Numbered from the stretch's first letter, positions 17,384 to 26,856 are shown. The stretch is 64,000 nucleotides of DNA from CAZABG01 sp964460985 (GCA_964460985.1 CAYWQX010000001.1:53364-117363); one strand, 5' to 3'. The notes: a model not told the origin generated them from the letters alone. Numbers and translations: made by a program.

Positions 17384-20137
17384 ATGAAGCCTGTAGAAGC
17401 TATACGCCATGCCCCTCTCTTTACCAACCTCTCCGAAGAGGGAATTGATCGGTTTTTTAAAAAAGGATCTCTTCGTACATTCAAAAAAAACGATATCGTT
17501 TTCAATCAAAATGACTCCTCTAACGAGCTTTTTATTGTTGTAGAGGGGGAAGTCCAGATTCAGCTTCAACCCGAAACCGATGATATTTCCGAAAAGCATA
17601 TGGTTACGCCGAAGTTTATCGCCTCTTTAACCACCGGCGAGTCATTCGGCGAGCTCGCCGTCCTCACGAAAGACAAACGATCGGCAAGCGCAAAAATAGT
17701 CAGTTCTAAAGCCACTCTCTTTGTGTGCGAAAGATCGCAATTTAAAGCCTTTTGCCTATCGGATCCCAAGGATGGATTGCAGCTTGTTTTCAACATCTCA
17801 CGAAAAATTTCAAATATTGTCTCGATTAACAATCGAATCATTCTAGAGCAGTATTTTTCAAATCACATCGCCCTCCTCTTTAGGAATTTTTTGATCGCTT
17901 CAGGCGTTGAGAAAAACCTTCTCACTCCCCGCGAAGTGGAACTAGAAGTCACCGATCCTGAAAATTTTATCCTTCCTGATCTCTCCAAGGATGTTGAAAA
18001 AGAGATTTTAAAGATCACCCTTTATTCAGATACCAAAGTCCTTGAGATCCTCTCTTCCGATGAACCGCCGGATCTAGGGCGGGTTATTTCAGTTTTATTA
18101 AAAACCATACGAAAAAACCGATCGGTGTTTCAACAGCAAGTGATTGCAAAAGTCGATGAAAAAGGGCATGCGAGAAATGGATCTATTCAAATCATTAAGG
18201 ACAAACAGCCTCCTTTAACTCTTAAATGGTGTGTAAAGGGCGCTTTTGTTGAGGAGAGCGTCACAAAAGCGAATATTCATTTAACACTTTTTACAGAGAA
18301 CCTGACCCCTGCAAAGGCCCTTGATGCCCATCTTGATTATCTAAAACTACCCATTCAAGAAAAAGTCCTTGAGCAGTTAGAGCCTACTGAAAACATCAGT
18401 GTCATCGTCCTTCATCATCGAACGATGGAAGTTGTGCAAACGCTTCTTAATCTTAAGCGTCTGGGATTTACCTTGGAAGCCTTCATCGGTGTTCCCTATG
18501 GAGAGATCGATAAAACTTTAACCCATATTCTGGACTACGTTTCAGAGGGCAGGTATTTCACTTTAAAGACTCAAAACTTTATGGATAAAAAGAGTGAATT
18601 TATCTTTGATTTTGACGCTTCATCCCAGCAAACTATTGAAGTTGAAAAAGAGCTCAGAGACCGATATGAGAAACTTTCGGAAAAATCATACATTCAATCG
18701 ATGGAAGAGCTTAGCTCCTACATCCTCGAAAAAGTACTCTCCAATAACGTTTTAACGAAAAAGCCCCTTATTATTCTCGAGGATGGGGGATATTTTTTCC
18801 CGCTTATCCTTCAAGCGCTCCACGATCCTCTTCACCCCTTGCATCCGATTGTAAAAACGGCAACCCAAGAAAAAATTCTTTTAGGAATCGTCGAAGGAAC
18901 CGCGTCTGGAGAGGTAAGAGGCCTGAAAGCTTTGCAAAAGCTTCCGGAAAAGTATCGCTCGATCCTTCCCTTTCTTACCGGTGCGAGAGACTCCATTAAA
19001 ACTTCCTTCGAATCCAAAGGGATTGCCTCCTCTATTATACAATCTTCAGAAGTGGCTATGCGAAATCTTGGCATTCGTACGTTTGAAAGTCGAAAGATTG
19101 TGGTGGTTGGAGGCAATGGGGCGATTGGCACCCGCTTAATCGAGCAACTGAAACTCCTTCAAAATACCTCCGCTAATCTTTCGAACGTCGACAAGAATGA
19201 GGAGCTTTATAACTACGTCGTTCCTGAAGGATTAAAACATGTCGAGTCGCATATTGACTTTGATCCGGTCCATCGATTTCTCTTAAGCGAAAACGACCAG
19301 GCGATCAGCAATATCAGGAAAATCCCCCACCTTAAGAATCAACCTTATGGAAGGATTGTGGTGACGGGATGCTATAAAAAAAATAGCCCTGAAATCATCG
19401 CTCAGCTTCAGGCTTTAAAGATCCCCTTTTCAAAGCAAATTGAGTCGGATGAGTTTCTTGAAATTCATTCCGATAAAAACAAAATCCTATTTCTTTCGGA
19501 TCATACCGTTATTACCTATCCAAGCCTAAAAATGGCGATCAGGCAAAATATCGATACGATAATGGGGGTGACCGGAACTAGCATCTTTGATGAATCGGAC
19601 CTTGACGCCTTTCTCTATAGGCAAAAAGAAAACGATGAACTCGTTTTGATCAGCGGCTCTTCTAAAGATATTGAGTTTAAACCGGGCCTCTCCTTATTAA
19701 ATGAGCTCGCATCGCCTTATAAGCCTGAGAACTACTCTTTCTTTAAAGCGCTAAGTATAAAAGACCTGCAAATCTTCGAAGAAAACCCTTTTCCAGAAGA
19801 GGCTAAAGATTTCGAGAACTATTTCACAACCCTTAGTAAAACCTTACGGGTCAGAAAAGAAATCTCCGAAAATATCGGCTCTACTTACTATCTTGATATT
19901 AATGGAGTTAAGAAAAGGATTACCGTTTTGGCCGATGGAATGGTGATTAATTTCTTTGCGACCTACTCTAAGGGTGCAAGCCTTGATTACATCGACCCGG
20001 TTTTAACGCTTCAGCTCCTTGGAGTGAATCACTTGAAGAAAAAGAGCCTGCCGGGGGGCGTTCATCGAATAGCTACAGCGATAGAACCTGAACTCATAGA
20101 TATTTTATGGTCCTCGCTAGATGAGCAAATGAGCTAG
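17384..20137 (+). CDS. Fusion of cyclic-nucleotide-binding domain with adenosylhomocysteinase-like region
   Basis: This 917-residue protein is probably a cytoplasmic regulator or sensor. Residues 1-125 form a cNMP-binding domain, with the phosphate-binding cassette FGELAVL near 88 and the Arg-Ser-Ala block (KRSASA) near 99, so ligand binding is plausible. Residues about 340-720 resemble S-adenosylhomocysteine hydrolase in order: an N-terminal TLLNLKRLGF block, IILEDGGYF, GIVEGTASGEVRGLK (compare GISEETTTGVHRL) and a dinucleotide fold VVVGGNGAIGTRL at 571-585. The catalytic Lys/Asp block (S.TKSKFDN in the enzyme) is altered to DSIKTSFES, so hydrolase activity is doubtful. An NAD-binding sensory role is my inference. 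The ATG at 17384 has no strong ribosome binding site. Confidence 0.75.
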   Translation: MKPVEAIRHAPLFTNLSEEGIDRFFKKGSLRTFKKNDIVFNQNDSSNELFIVVEGEVQIQLQPETDDISEKHMVTPKFIASLTTGESFGELAVLTKDKRSASAKIVSSKATLFVCERSQFKAFCLSDPKDGLQLVFNISRKISNIVSINNRIILEQYFSNHIALLFRNFLIASGVEKNLLTPREVELEVTDPENFILPDLSKDVEKEILKITLYSDTKVLEILSSDEPPDLGRVISVLLKTIRKNRSVFQQQVIAKVDEKGHARNGSIQIIKDKQPPLTLKWCVKGAFVEESVTKANIHLTLFTENLTPAKALDAHLDYLKLPIQEKVLEQLEPTENISVIVLHHRTMEVVQTLLNLKRLGFTLEAFIGVPYGEIDKTLTHILDYVSEGRYFTLKTQNFMDKKSEFIFDFDASSQQTIEVEKELRDRYEKLSEKSYIQSMEELSSYILEKVLSNNVLTKKPLIILEDGGYFFPLILQALHDPLHPLHPIVKTATQEKILLGIVEGTASGEVRGLKALQKLPEKYRSILPFLTGARDSIKTSFESKGIASSIIQSSEVAMRNLGIRTFESRKIVVVGGNGAIGTRLIEQLKLLQNTSANLSNVDKNEELYNYVVPEGLKHVESHIDFDPVHRFLLSENDQAISNIRKIPHLKNQPYGRIVVTGCYKKNSPEIIAQLQALKIPFSKQIESDEFLEIHSDKNKILFLSDHTVITYPSLKMAIRQNIDTIMGVTGTSIFDESDLDAFLYRQKENDELVLISGSSKDIEFKPGLSLLNELASPYKPENYSFFKALSIKDLQIFEENPFPEEAKDFENYFTTLSKTLRVRKEISENIGSTYYLDINGVKKRITVLADGMVINFFATYSKGASLDYIDPVLTLQLLGVNHLKKKSLPGGVHRIATAIEPELIDILWSSLDEQMS

Positions 20138-20197
20138 TCTATTTACCACAATTATTAAACACCTTATGGATAGTGATACCTATTATAAGGACATCTT

Positions 20198-21793
20198 ATG
20201 TTTAAACTCGTTTCATTAGGCCTCTTTCTTATTTCAGCCTTGACGGCAGATGAACCGCTAAAAAAACCGAATATCGTATTTATTATGACCGACGATGTAG
20301 GCTGGGGAGATCTTGGATGTTATGGAGGCGGTGAAAATAGAGGGTGCTTAACCCCTCATTTAGATAGGCTGGCTGAAGAGGGCATGCGTTTTACAAACTA
20401 TTATGGACAAGCTAGCTGCACGGCCGGAAGAGCCTCTTTTATTACGGGCAGAATTCCTATCAGAACAGCCCTTTCAACCGTTCTTGCGCCGGGCGACTTG
20501 AACGGCCTTGAAAAAGAGGATCCGACGATTGCAGAGGCCCTAAAAAAGCTCGGTTATACCACGATCCAGTGGGGTAAATGGCACCTGGGTGATCGTCCTG
20601 AAAACTTTCCTACCGCACATGGTTTTGACGAGATGCGCCTCATGCTGCCTTACTATGCAGGGGTATACGCCTATGATTACCTGCCCCTTTCACCCGATTT
20701 TCCGATCCATAACGAAGCTTTCATGAAAAACTGGAACCAAGTGAACTTGGCTCAGTGGGAAGGCAAAAGTGGGGAGGCGCCAAAAATTGTCAGAAAGAAA
20801 TTCGATTATAACAATTTAGCCACCGTTGACGACGAAATTCGGGAAGATGTGGTCAAATACATCAAAGATCATGCGAAAGATCCAAATCCTTTCTTTCTCT
20901 ATGTTTGCTTCATGAAAGTCCATAATCCCAATAACCCCTCCCCTCGCTTTAAAGGCAAATCGGCAGGCGGAGGCAACTACCTCGATTCCTTGATGGAACT
21001 GGACGATAATTGCGGACAAGTCGTTCAAGCGTTAAGAGACGCCGGGATTGATAAAGATACCATCGTTGTATGGACCACTGATAATGGCGCTTGGATTGAT
21101 GCGTGGCCCGATGCCGGGTATACCCCTTTTAGAGGGATGAAAGGCACGAGTTTCGAAGGCGGCTTTAGAGTGCCTGCTATTGTGTGGTGGCCAGGCCACA
21201 TCAAACCGGGAACGGTCGCGAACGGCATGATGTCCCATATGGACTGGTGGCCTACTTTTGCAAGACTGGCGGGTGGAGAAGTTCCTACCCGTATTTGGAA
21301 AGATAATGAGGGAAAAGATATCGTATTTGACGGAATTGACAACAGTGAATTTATTTTAGGAAAAGGAAAGTCCAAAAGGAATCAATTCATCTTCATTAAC
21401 GATCTGGCCTTCGGAGGTCTTAGAGTGGATAACTTTAAAATCCTCTACACCGCTAAAGACACCTGGTTAGGACCCCAGCTGAACTTGGCTTTTCCTGCTG
21501 TCTACAATCTTTGGTGGGATCCGGCTGAGCAATATGACGTGATTTTTAACGGAGCCGCGCCTACTCGCGGAGATCTCAAAACTTCTCCAGGACGCTCATC
21601 GGGAGCCGATCATGGCTGGATTGTGATCTTGACTCAACCTGCCATGGATCAGTTCTTCGGAGAGCTTTTAAAATACCCTAACCGTCCTACGAAACCAACC
21701 GGTGGTTCCGCGAATGAGCTCATCGACAACTACAATAACCCTGAAACACTAAGAAAACTATTGATGACCCTTGAACCTTCTGCCCAAAAATAA
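20198..21793 (+). CDS. Secreted type I sulfatase (arylsulfatase family)
   Basis: This 531-residue enzyme would hydrolyse a sulfate ester, probably outside the cytoplasm: residues 1-17 form a signal peptide ending near ALTAD. Catalytic features of the alkaline-phosphatase-like sulfatases are present: the metal-binding D32-D33 in MTDDVGWGD, the formylglycine motif C74-T-A-G-R78, GKWHLG near 126, and TTDNGAW near 295. The CTAGR form fits the C.(P/A/S).R rule for conversion of Cys to formylglycine, which needs a separate generating enzyme not in this window. The ATG follows AAGGACATCTT. A strong hairpin follows the stop. The substrate is unknown; the gene may have been acquired, as sulfatases are not usual in Chlamydia. 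Confidence 0.9.
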   Translation: MFKLVSLGLFLISALTADEPLKKPNIVFIMTDDVGWGDLGCYGGGENRGCLTPHLDRLAEEGMRFTNYYGQASCTAGRASFITGRIPIRTALSTVLAPGDLNGLEKEDPTIAEALKKLGYTTIQWGKWHLGDRPENFPTAHGFDEMRLMLPYYAGVYAYDYLPLSPDFPIHNEAFMKNWNQVNLAQWEGKSGEAPKIVRKKFDYNNLATVDDEIREDVVKYIKDHAKDPNPFFLYVCFMKVHNPNNPSPRFKGKSAGGGNYLDSLMELDDNCGQVVQALRDAGIDKDTIVVWTTDNGAWIDAWPDAGYTPFRGMKGTSFEGGFRVPAIVWWPGHIKPGTVANGMMSHMDWWPTFARLAGGEVPTRIWKDNEGKDIVFDGIDNSEFILGKGKSKRNQFIFINDLAFGGLRVDNFKILYTAKDTWLGPQLNLAFPAVYNLWWDPAEQYDVIFNGAAPTRGDLKTSPGRSSGADHGWIVILTQPAMDQFFGELLKYPNRPTKPTGGSANELIDNYNNPETLRKLLMTLEPSAQK

Positions 21794-21799
21794 ATCTCG

Positions 21800-21828
21800 A
21801 AGGAGGGCTGGGGTCTCCAGCCCTCCTT
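21800..21828 (+). terminator. Terminator hairpin after the sulfatase gene
   Basis: A perfect 12-bp GC-rich stem (21800-21811 with 21817-21828) closes a five-base loop, seven bases after the stop. It is followed by only a short T run, so termination is likely but not certain to be Rho-independent. Confidence 0.7.
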
Positions 21829-21880
21829 TGCCGCACGAAAGAATAGAAAGAAAAATTTGTATCTGTTAGTTTCCTCTGCT

Positions 21881-22762
21881 ATGAAACTCCGATTTTTCCT
21901 CTTTCTATTAGTTTTTTCTTCCCTTTCGGCGGTCTCTGAATCCGCTGAACTTGAATTTATTGATGATCAAAAAATCCAGCCATCAGATGTACACGGATTC
22001 TTCGACCTTTCATTGAAAAATGCCTACATGACTCCAAGAGGTTTGTTGGTTGTCAATACAGATCTGACAATCCAGGCGGCAGCAGGACTTTCATGGGATG
22101 TGTACAAGAGTCCTTGCGGTTTTATCCAAAAAGCAACCCTTTCAACCTTTTGCTGGAACGATCTTTGGACCCATCAAAAAAACACCCATGCAGCCGCTTG
22201 GGTAGAATTTGATTGGGGGCTTGGATTTGCTTTAAGCTTTTTAGACCGATGGAAATTTGGGGCCCAGTATGTGCAATTCTTAAGCCCGCCCGGAAATTTT
22301 TACCCTGAAAACAATATTGAATTTCTCCTCGCCTATGACGATGATTTCTTAAATCCTTATGCCAAACTGTTCTGGACCGTCTCGGGTGACTCTACTGTTG
22401 TGGTGGGCCGGCAAGGCGATACCTTCGATGTCGAACTGGGTCTTATACCTACCTTTAAAGGCGATTACACGGTCCTCTTCCCTACCTGGCTGACCATCGG
22501 CCCTCCCTCATTTTGGGACGGCGGACCCTTAGCTCTTCCCCATCACCGCTGTATCCTGGGTGTTTTTTCAACGGGGGTAGATGTTCGTTTTCCCCTCGCC
22601 TGCATTCCAAAAAGGCTAGGACTGTGGAATTTTACGGTGGGAGGACAATACTACTACCTTTTCAATCGCAACCTTCTTTATGCGCAAAATTTCACGCTGA
22701 ACAACGATCGAGGCTATCGTCATGTAGGTGTGGTGCACTTAGGACTGGGTTTTAATTTTTAA
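21881..22762 (+). CDS. Probable outer-membrane beta-barrel protein
   Basis: This 293-residue protein has a clear signal peptide (MKLRFFLFLLVFSSLSAVSESA). The mature part is rich in aromatic residues with alternating hydrophobic strands (WVEFDWGLGFALSF, LWNFTVGGQYYYLF) and ends in HLGLGFNF. A C-terminal Phe is typical of barrel proteins recognised by the BAM machinery. No porin family is recognised by sequence. The start is the ATG at 21881; a TTG at 21857 would put extra residues before the signal. It follows the sulfatase on the same strand but is separated by a strong hairpin. It converges on fumC, with three bases between the stops. Confidence 0.7.
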   Translation: MKLRFFLFLLVFSSLSAVSESAELEFIDDQKIQPSDVHGFFDLSLKNAYMTPRGLLVVNTDLTIQAAAGLSWDVYKSPCGFIQKATLSTFCWNDLWTHQKNTHAAAWVEFDWGLGFALSFLDRWKFGAQYVQFLSPPGNFYPENNIEFLLAYDDDFLNPYAKLFWTVSGDSTVVVGRQGDTFDVELGLIPTFKGDYTVLFPTWLTIGPPSFWDGGPLALPHHRCILGVFSTGVDVRFPLACIPKRLGLWNFTVGGQYYYLFNRNLLYAQNFTLNNDRGYRHVGVVHLGLGFNF

Positions 22763-22765
22763 ACA

Positions 22766-24148
22766 TTAGGAAGGGCTGATCATTTTTTTGGGATCGACAA
22801 TCTCATCGAAACGGGCTGGTTCGACGAGCATCAAGTCGGCGGCCGCCTGTTTTAACGTGATATCTTCAGCATGCGCTTTCTTCACAATTTTAGCGGCGTT
22901 GTCATATCCCACCTCTTTATTGAGAGCGGTAGCTAACATGAGAGAGCGGTCCAAGTGTTCTTGAATTCTTTTGTGATTAGGCTGAAGTCCTTTCACACAT
23001 TTATCTGCGAAACTGATCGCCACATCCGCCAAAAGGCGGCAAGATTGAATAATGTTATAGATAATCACCGGTTTGAAGACGTTGAGCTCAAAATTGCCAA
23101 GCGAGCCTGCAAAGCCGATCGCTGCATCATTTCCTAGCACCTGAATTGCCACTTGAGTCATCGCCTCCGACTGGGTTGGATTGACTTTTCCCGGCATGAT
23201 CGAAGATCCCGGCTCATTGGACGGGAGAAGGAGCTCCCCTAACCCCGATCTTGGGCCCGATCCCATCCAGCGAATATCGTTAGCTATTTTCATGAAGCTA
23301 ACGGCTACCCGTTTAAAAGCGCCGCTCACTTCCACCATCGTATCATTAGAAGCTAGCGCCTCAAATTTATTAGGGGCTGTTTTAAAAGGAATTTTAGTCA
23401 GTTTCGCGATTTCAGATGCAACCAGAGTATCAAATCCTTTAGGAGAGTTAATCCCGGTCCCTACGGCAGTTCCTCCTAAGGCAAGCTCTTCTAAATGGGG
23501 ATAGGTGTTTTTAAGGGCCTGGATATCGTGGTCAAGCTGGCTTACGTACCCTGAGAATTCTTGTCCAAGAGTAAGAGGCGTTGCATCCATCAGGTGGGTG
23601 CGCCCGATTTTCACAATGTCCTTAAATTCATTTGATTTTACCAAGAGAGCCTCTCTCAAATGCTCTAAGGCAGGGATCAGTTTATCTTGGATCATGATTC
23701 TCGTCGCAATATGCATCGCCGACGGAAAAGTATCATTCGAGGACTGCGACATATTGACATGATCATTAGGATGAATAGGCTTTTTAGAGCCCAATTCCCC
23801 GCCAAGATGATGAATGGCAATATTTGCAATCACCTCATTCACATTCATATTGGTTTGGGTGCCCGATCCTGTCTGCCAGACAAGCAAGGGGAAATGATCA
23901 TCATATTTTCCATGAATGACATCGCTTGCCGCCTTTAAGATCGCCTCCCCTTTTTCTTTGGAGAGCACCTTAAGCTCTACATTAGCTGTTGCAGAGGCCT
24001 TTTTAATGAGAGCCAAGGCACGAATGACCTCGATCGGCATTTTTTCGAAACCGATGGAAAAATTATTTCTGGAGCGCTCCGTTTGCGCTCCATAAAATTT
24101 TTCTTCAGGCACTTCGATTTCACCGATAGAGTCATGCTCTTTTCTCAT
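22766..24148 (-). CDS. fumC: Class II fumarate hydratase
   Basis: It converts fumarate to malate in the TCA cycle. At 460 residues it has the normal class II length. Family blocks are WQTGSGTQTNMNVNEV near residues 91-106, MSQSSNDTFPSAMH near 132-145 and the superfamily signature GSSIMPGKVNPTQ near 314. The ATG at 24148 is preceded by GAGAGA. The gene starts seven bases after the stop of the V-ATPase K subunit gene on the same strand, so it is probably the last gene of that operon. The C-terminus (ending KKMISPS) is as expected. Confidence 0.97.
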   Translation of the reverse strand: MRKEHDSIGEIEVPEEKFYGAQTERSRNNFSIGFEKMPIEVIRALALIKKASATANVELKVLSKEKGEAILKAASDVIHGKYDDHFPLLVWQTGSGTQTNMNVNEVIANIAIHHLGGELGSKKPIHPNDHVNMSQSSNDTFPSAMHIATRIMIQDKLIPALEHLREALLVKSNEFKDIVKIGRTHLMDATPLTLGQEFSGYVSQLDHDIQALKNTYPHLEELALGGTAVGTGINSPKGFDTLVASEIAKLTKIPFKTAPNKFEALASNDTMVEVSGAFKRVAVSFMKIANDIRWMGSGPRSGLGELLLPSNEPGSSIMPGKVNPTQSEAMTQVAIQVLGNDAAIGFAGSLGNFELNVFKPVIIYNIIQSCRLLADVAISFADKCVKGLQPNHKRIQEHLDRSLMLATALNKEVGYDNAAKIVKKAHAEDITLKQAAADLMLVEPARFDEIVDPKKMISPS

Positions 24149-24155
24149 TTTTCTC

Positions 24156-24584
24156 TCACATAATTAAGAGGGAAAACACAAAGGCAAAGAGTGCAAACGA
24201 TTCAATGATTCCTACTGCCACAAAACTTTTTCCGTAAGTGGAAGGTTTTTTTAGCACTGCTTCAATGCCTGTTGCTGCCACTTTACCCTGAAAGACCGAT
24301 GAGGCTAAAAAAGCTCCGCCCGCAAAAAGGCCGATTACGATCGAGTCTATCGGGGATAAGGTCCCGTTTTCTACTTTTTGGCTCATCATCCACATTAAAA
24401 TAAAGCCATAAATAATTTGGGACGAAGGAGCTGCAGACAAAGAGATGAATTTACCGTGTTGATCATCGGTTTTGGTCATTGCCGCATGGGCTGCCTGACC
24501 TGCGATGCAGCAACCAATGCAGCATCCTATCGCACTGATACCGAGCACTATAGCGGATCCCGCCATATCAAATGAAAAATCCAT
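24156..24584 (-). CDS. atpK: V-type ATPase subunit K (membrane rotor proteolipid)
   Basis: This subunit forms the ion-carrying ring of the V-type ATPase in the inner membrane. The 142 residues contain four transmembrane helices, i.e. two fused hairpins, as usual for V-type K. The ion-binding carboxylate is E128 in GIIESFALFAF of the last hairpin; the equivalent position in the first hairpin has no acid (SSQIIYGF), also the norm. The ATG at 24584 follows AAGGAATAGG. It lies seven bases downstream of subunit I and seven bases upstream of fumC. Confidence 0.93.
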   Translation of the reverse strand: MDFSFDMAGSAIVLGISAIGCCIGCCIAGQAAHAAMTKTDDQHGKFISLSAAPSSQIIYGFILMWMMSQKVENGTLSPIDSIVIGLFAGGAFLASSVFQGKVAATGIEAVLKKPSTYGKSFVAVGIIESFALFAFVFSLLIM

Positions 24585-24591
24585 AATTTAC

Positions 24592-26259
24592 CTATTCCTT
24601 GAAAAGCTTTAAGGGATTGAACTCTTTACCGCCCCCTTCAAAGCTGTAGTGATACCATTCTAAAAAGTTTAATCTAAGGCCATGAATAACCCCTCCCATA
24701 ATACCCAGCACCATATTTACGCTGTGTCCTATGATCAGGAGGAAAAAACCTAGGAACCAGGGAGCCATCTGAGCTGCTTGATTGATGGTTATGCTCATGA
24801 TAGCGCCCGCAAAAACGAGAGCGTAAAGTCTTAAATAAGAAAGAATGTCGGAGAAAATCTGGATGACATTCATCACTTCTAAAAGACCTAACCACTTATG
24901 CTTTAATAGCGATAATAGAAGAGCTATAAGAGAGCCTGCTAGTATCATGAATAAACCAGTCCCTTCTAGGCTGCTGAAATGAAGCGCATACTGTAAAAAG
25001 GAGGGAGCTTCCAAATACCCCGGCATATAGAGCAAAAGCCCTAGAAGAAAAACGCTCCAGCCTATCAGAGGGGGATTTCTCTTGGCGTATCGAAGCATCC
25101 CCATGACAAGATGAATCACCCCCACGACTAATGAAAGCTCCATTAAAATCGACGTACTTACATCATCTACGAGCTCTTTTGAAAGAGGCATTTGAGAGAA
25201 TTCGATTTTTTTTAATGCAAGCCAGTTTAAAAGAGAAAAAGATCGAAAGGGAGATTCAAGCGAAAAGGAAATACCGAAAAAAGAGTGCGTTAAAAAACCC
25301 CATATTAGACAGCTTGACGAGAGAACTATCCCTAAATCAATGAGCCGGTGAGGCTTCATTTTCCATTTTAAATAGAGAAAGAGAAGAAGATACAAAAAGC
25401 CATAGCCTCCATCACCAATAATAAAGGCGAAAAAAAGGGCAAAAGAGGCTAAAACCCAGTAGGAGGGGTCGCTATCGGTGGAAGAGGGTGTATCATAAAG
25501 CTTCACCAAATCCTCCCCCACTTTGCCATAACCACTGTTCTTAAGATAGGTAGGGGCTATTTCATCTTCCTTCGCTTTTATTTCTACCCTGTAGACATCG
25601 GTTATAAATGCCTCGCCTTCAGGCATCCATCCGCATACAGCAAAGAGTCCTTGAAGAGGTTCAAAGGCTTTATCCTGCGCTTGATTTAGGGAAACATCAT
25701 TTAAGAGCTCATTTAAACGGCGTTCCATATATTTTAATGAGCAAGCAAACTCCCCAAGCTCTTTTTCATGCTTCTCTAACGAATAATGAAGCGCCTCTTT
25801 TTCCTTCAGATCGACAGGGATCTCTTGAAGGGAGGGATAGCTCATTTTTTTTTCGCTTAAAGAGAAAAAATAATCTGTCTCTCCTTTAGAACCAATGTAG
25901 ATAGGATTTTCACCCCCCCTCTTCCCTTTAAAAAACTGTTTGATAAGCGGAGTCTCAAGTTGTAAGAGATCGCCGAAAATATCACACTCTTGGGACTCCT
26001 GAAGAAGCTTTCTTTCTTTTTCAATGGTTTGAAAAAGAGTAATCACATCGTCCGGGGAAATAGGTTGATCGGAAGCCGTCTTTTCGGGCAGCTGTTTTAA
26101 AATGAGAATAGCTTGAGCCCATTTTGAAATTTCAGGAAGCTCATGAGGCTCAAAAGGATCTCCAAACTGAATTTTTCCAAATGCCTGAGCTCTCTTAAAA
26201 AAATCTTCTTGCTGACTTTTAAGCCCTAAAAAAAGGTATTTTTTCAGATCAATCCGCAT
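24592..26259 (-). CDS. atpI: V-type ATPase subunit I (stator, a-subunit equivalent)
   Basis: Subunit I carries ions to and from the K ring. It has 555 residues. The first 260 form a coiled-coil-rich cytoplasmic domain; the rest contains about seven transmembrane segments. The essential Arg of the family is R477 in LSYLRLYALVFAG, and the end block HGLRLNFLEWYHYSFEGGG is diagnostic. The protein is on the short side for the family (often 600-660), mainly in the cytoplasmic half. The ATG at 26259 has GGAG eight bases upstream and overlaps the end of the subunit D gene by 16 bases. Confidence 0.92.
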   Translation of the reverse strand: MRIDLKKYLFLGLKSQQEDFFKRAQAFGKIQFGDPFEPHELPEISKWAQAILILKQLPEKTASDQPISPDDVITLFQTIEKERKLLQESQECDIFGDLLQLETPLIKQFFKGKRGGENPIYIGSKGETDYFFSLSEKKMSYPSLQEIPVDLKEKEALHYSLEKHEKELGEFACSLKYMERRLNELLNDVSLNQAQDKAFEPLQGLFAVCGWMPEGEAFITDVYRVEIKAKEDEIAPTYLKNSGYGKVGEDLVKLYDTPSSTDSDPSYWVLASFALFFAFIIGDGGYGFLYLLLFLYLKWKMKPHRLIDLGIVLSSSCLIWGFLTHSFFGISFSLESPFRSFSLLNWLALKKIEFSQMPLSKELVDDVSTSILMELSLVVGVIHLVMGMLRYAKRNPPLIGWSVFLLGLLLYMPGYLEAPSFLQYALHFSSLEGTGLFMILAGSLIALLLSLLKHKWLGLLEVMNVIQIFSDILSYLRLYALVFAGAIMSITINQAAQMAPWFLGFFLLIIGHSVNMVLGIMGGVIHGLRLNFLEWYHYSFEGGGKEFNPLKLFKE

Positions 26260-26855
26260 TCTTTTTTCTCCAATAGCGATTTAGCAAGTTTTGCCCTTGC
26301 GACCTCCGCGAGCTCTACATCCCCCAAATATATTTTTATTTTTCGGATGTTATCTTCCGATTTTGGGATAAGCACTTTCTCGAAGAGATTGACCCTTATG
26401 GAAATGGATCTAAACTCCTCTAAAAGAATACTGCGCCTCTCTTTGGCAACTGCAATTTTTAGATGCGTTTTCTTAAGTTCTTGCAACTCTTGAGCTGCTC
26501 TATCAAGCCAGGGAGGGGTCTCTTTTAAAGAATACTCTCCCGGCTTGAATTTCACCTCTTCTAAAAATGGAATTTCTATGCCCGCAATATTCTGAAAGCC
26601 TTTTTTTATCTCTTCTACGTGCAGCAAATCCTCCGCATTACACCCTATATCTAAACTGAAAAGAGAAAGGGTTTTGCCGATTTTTTCTTTGGCTTTTAAA
26701 TAAGCTTTTTCACACTCTAAAAACTCTCTTTCAGCCAGTTCCGCCTCCATTTGGAGCAAACTTTTTTTGAGCTTTAATGTGGGCAAAAAACGGGTAAGCT
26801 CATGGAGTCTATCTTTCTCTTCCCTTAAAGCTGTTTTGCTGAGTTTGAGATCCAT
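26244..26855 (-). CDS. atpD: V-type ATPase subunit D (central stalk)
   Basis: Subunit D is the rotor shaft of the V1 part. It has 203 residues, nearly all helical, with the long N- and C-terminal helices that form the stalk coiled coil. The family N-terminus LKLSKTALREEKDRL and the C-terminal block RVNLFEKVLIP are visible. I set the start at the ATG at 26855, one base after the stop of subunit B; a TTG at 26876 inside B is unlikely. The gene overlaps subunit I by 16 bases. Confidence 0.93.
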   Translation of the reverse strand: MDLKLSKTALREEKDRLHELTRFLPTLKLKKSLLQMEAELAEREFLECEKAYLKAKEKIGKTLSLFSLDIGCNAEDLLHVEEIKKGFQNIAGIEIPFLEEVKFKPGEYSLKETPPWLDRAAQELQELKKTHLKIAVAKERRSILLEEFRSISIRVNLFEKVLIPKSEDNIRKIKIYLGDVELAEVARAKLAKSLLEKKECGLI

Positions 26856-26856
26856 T

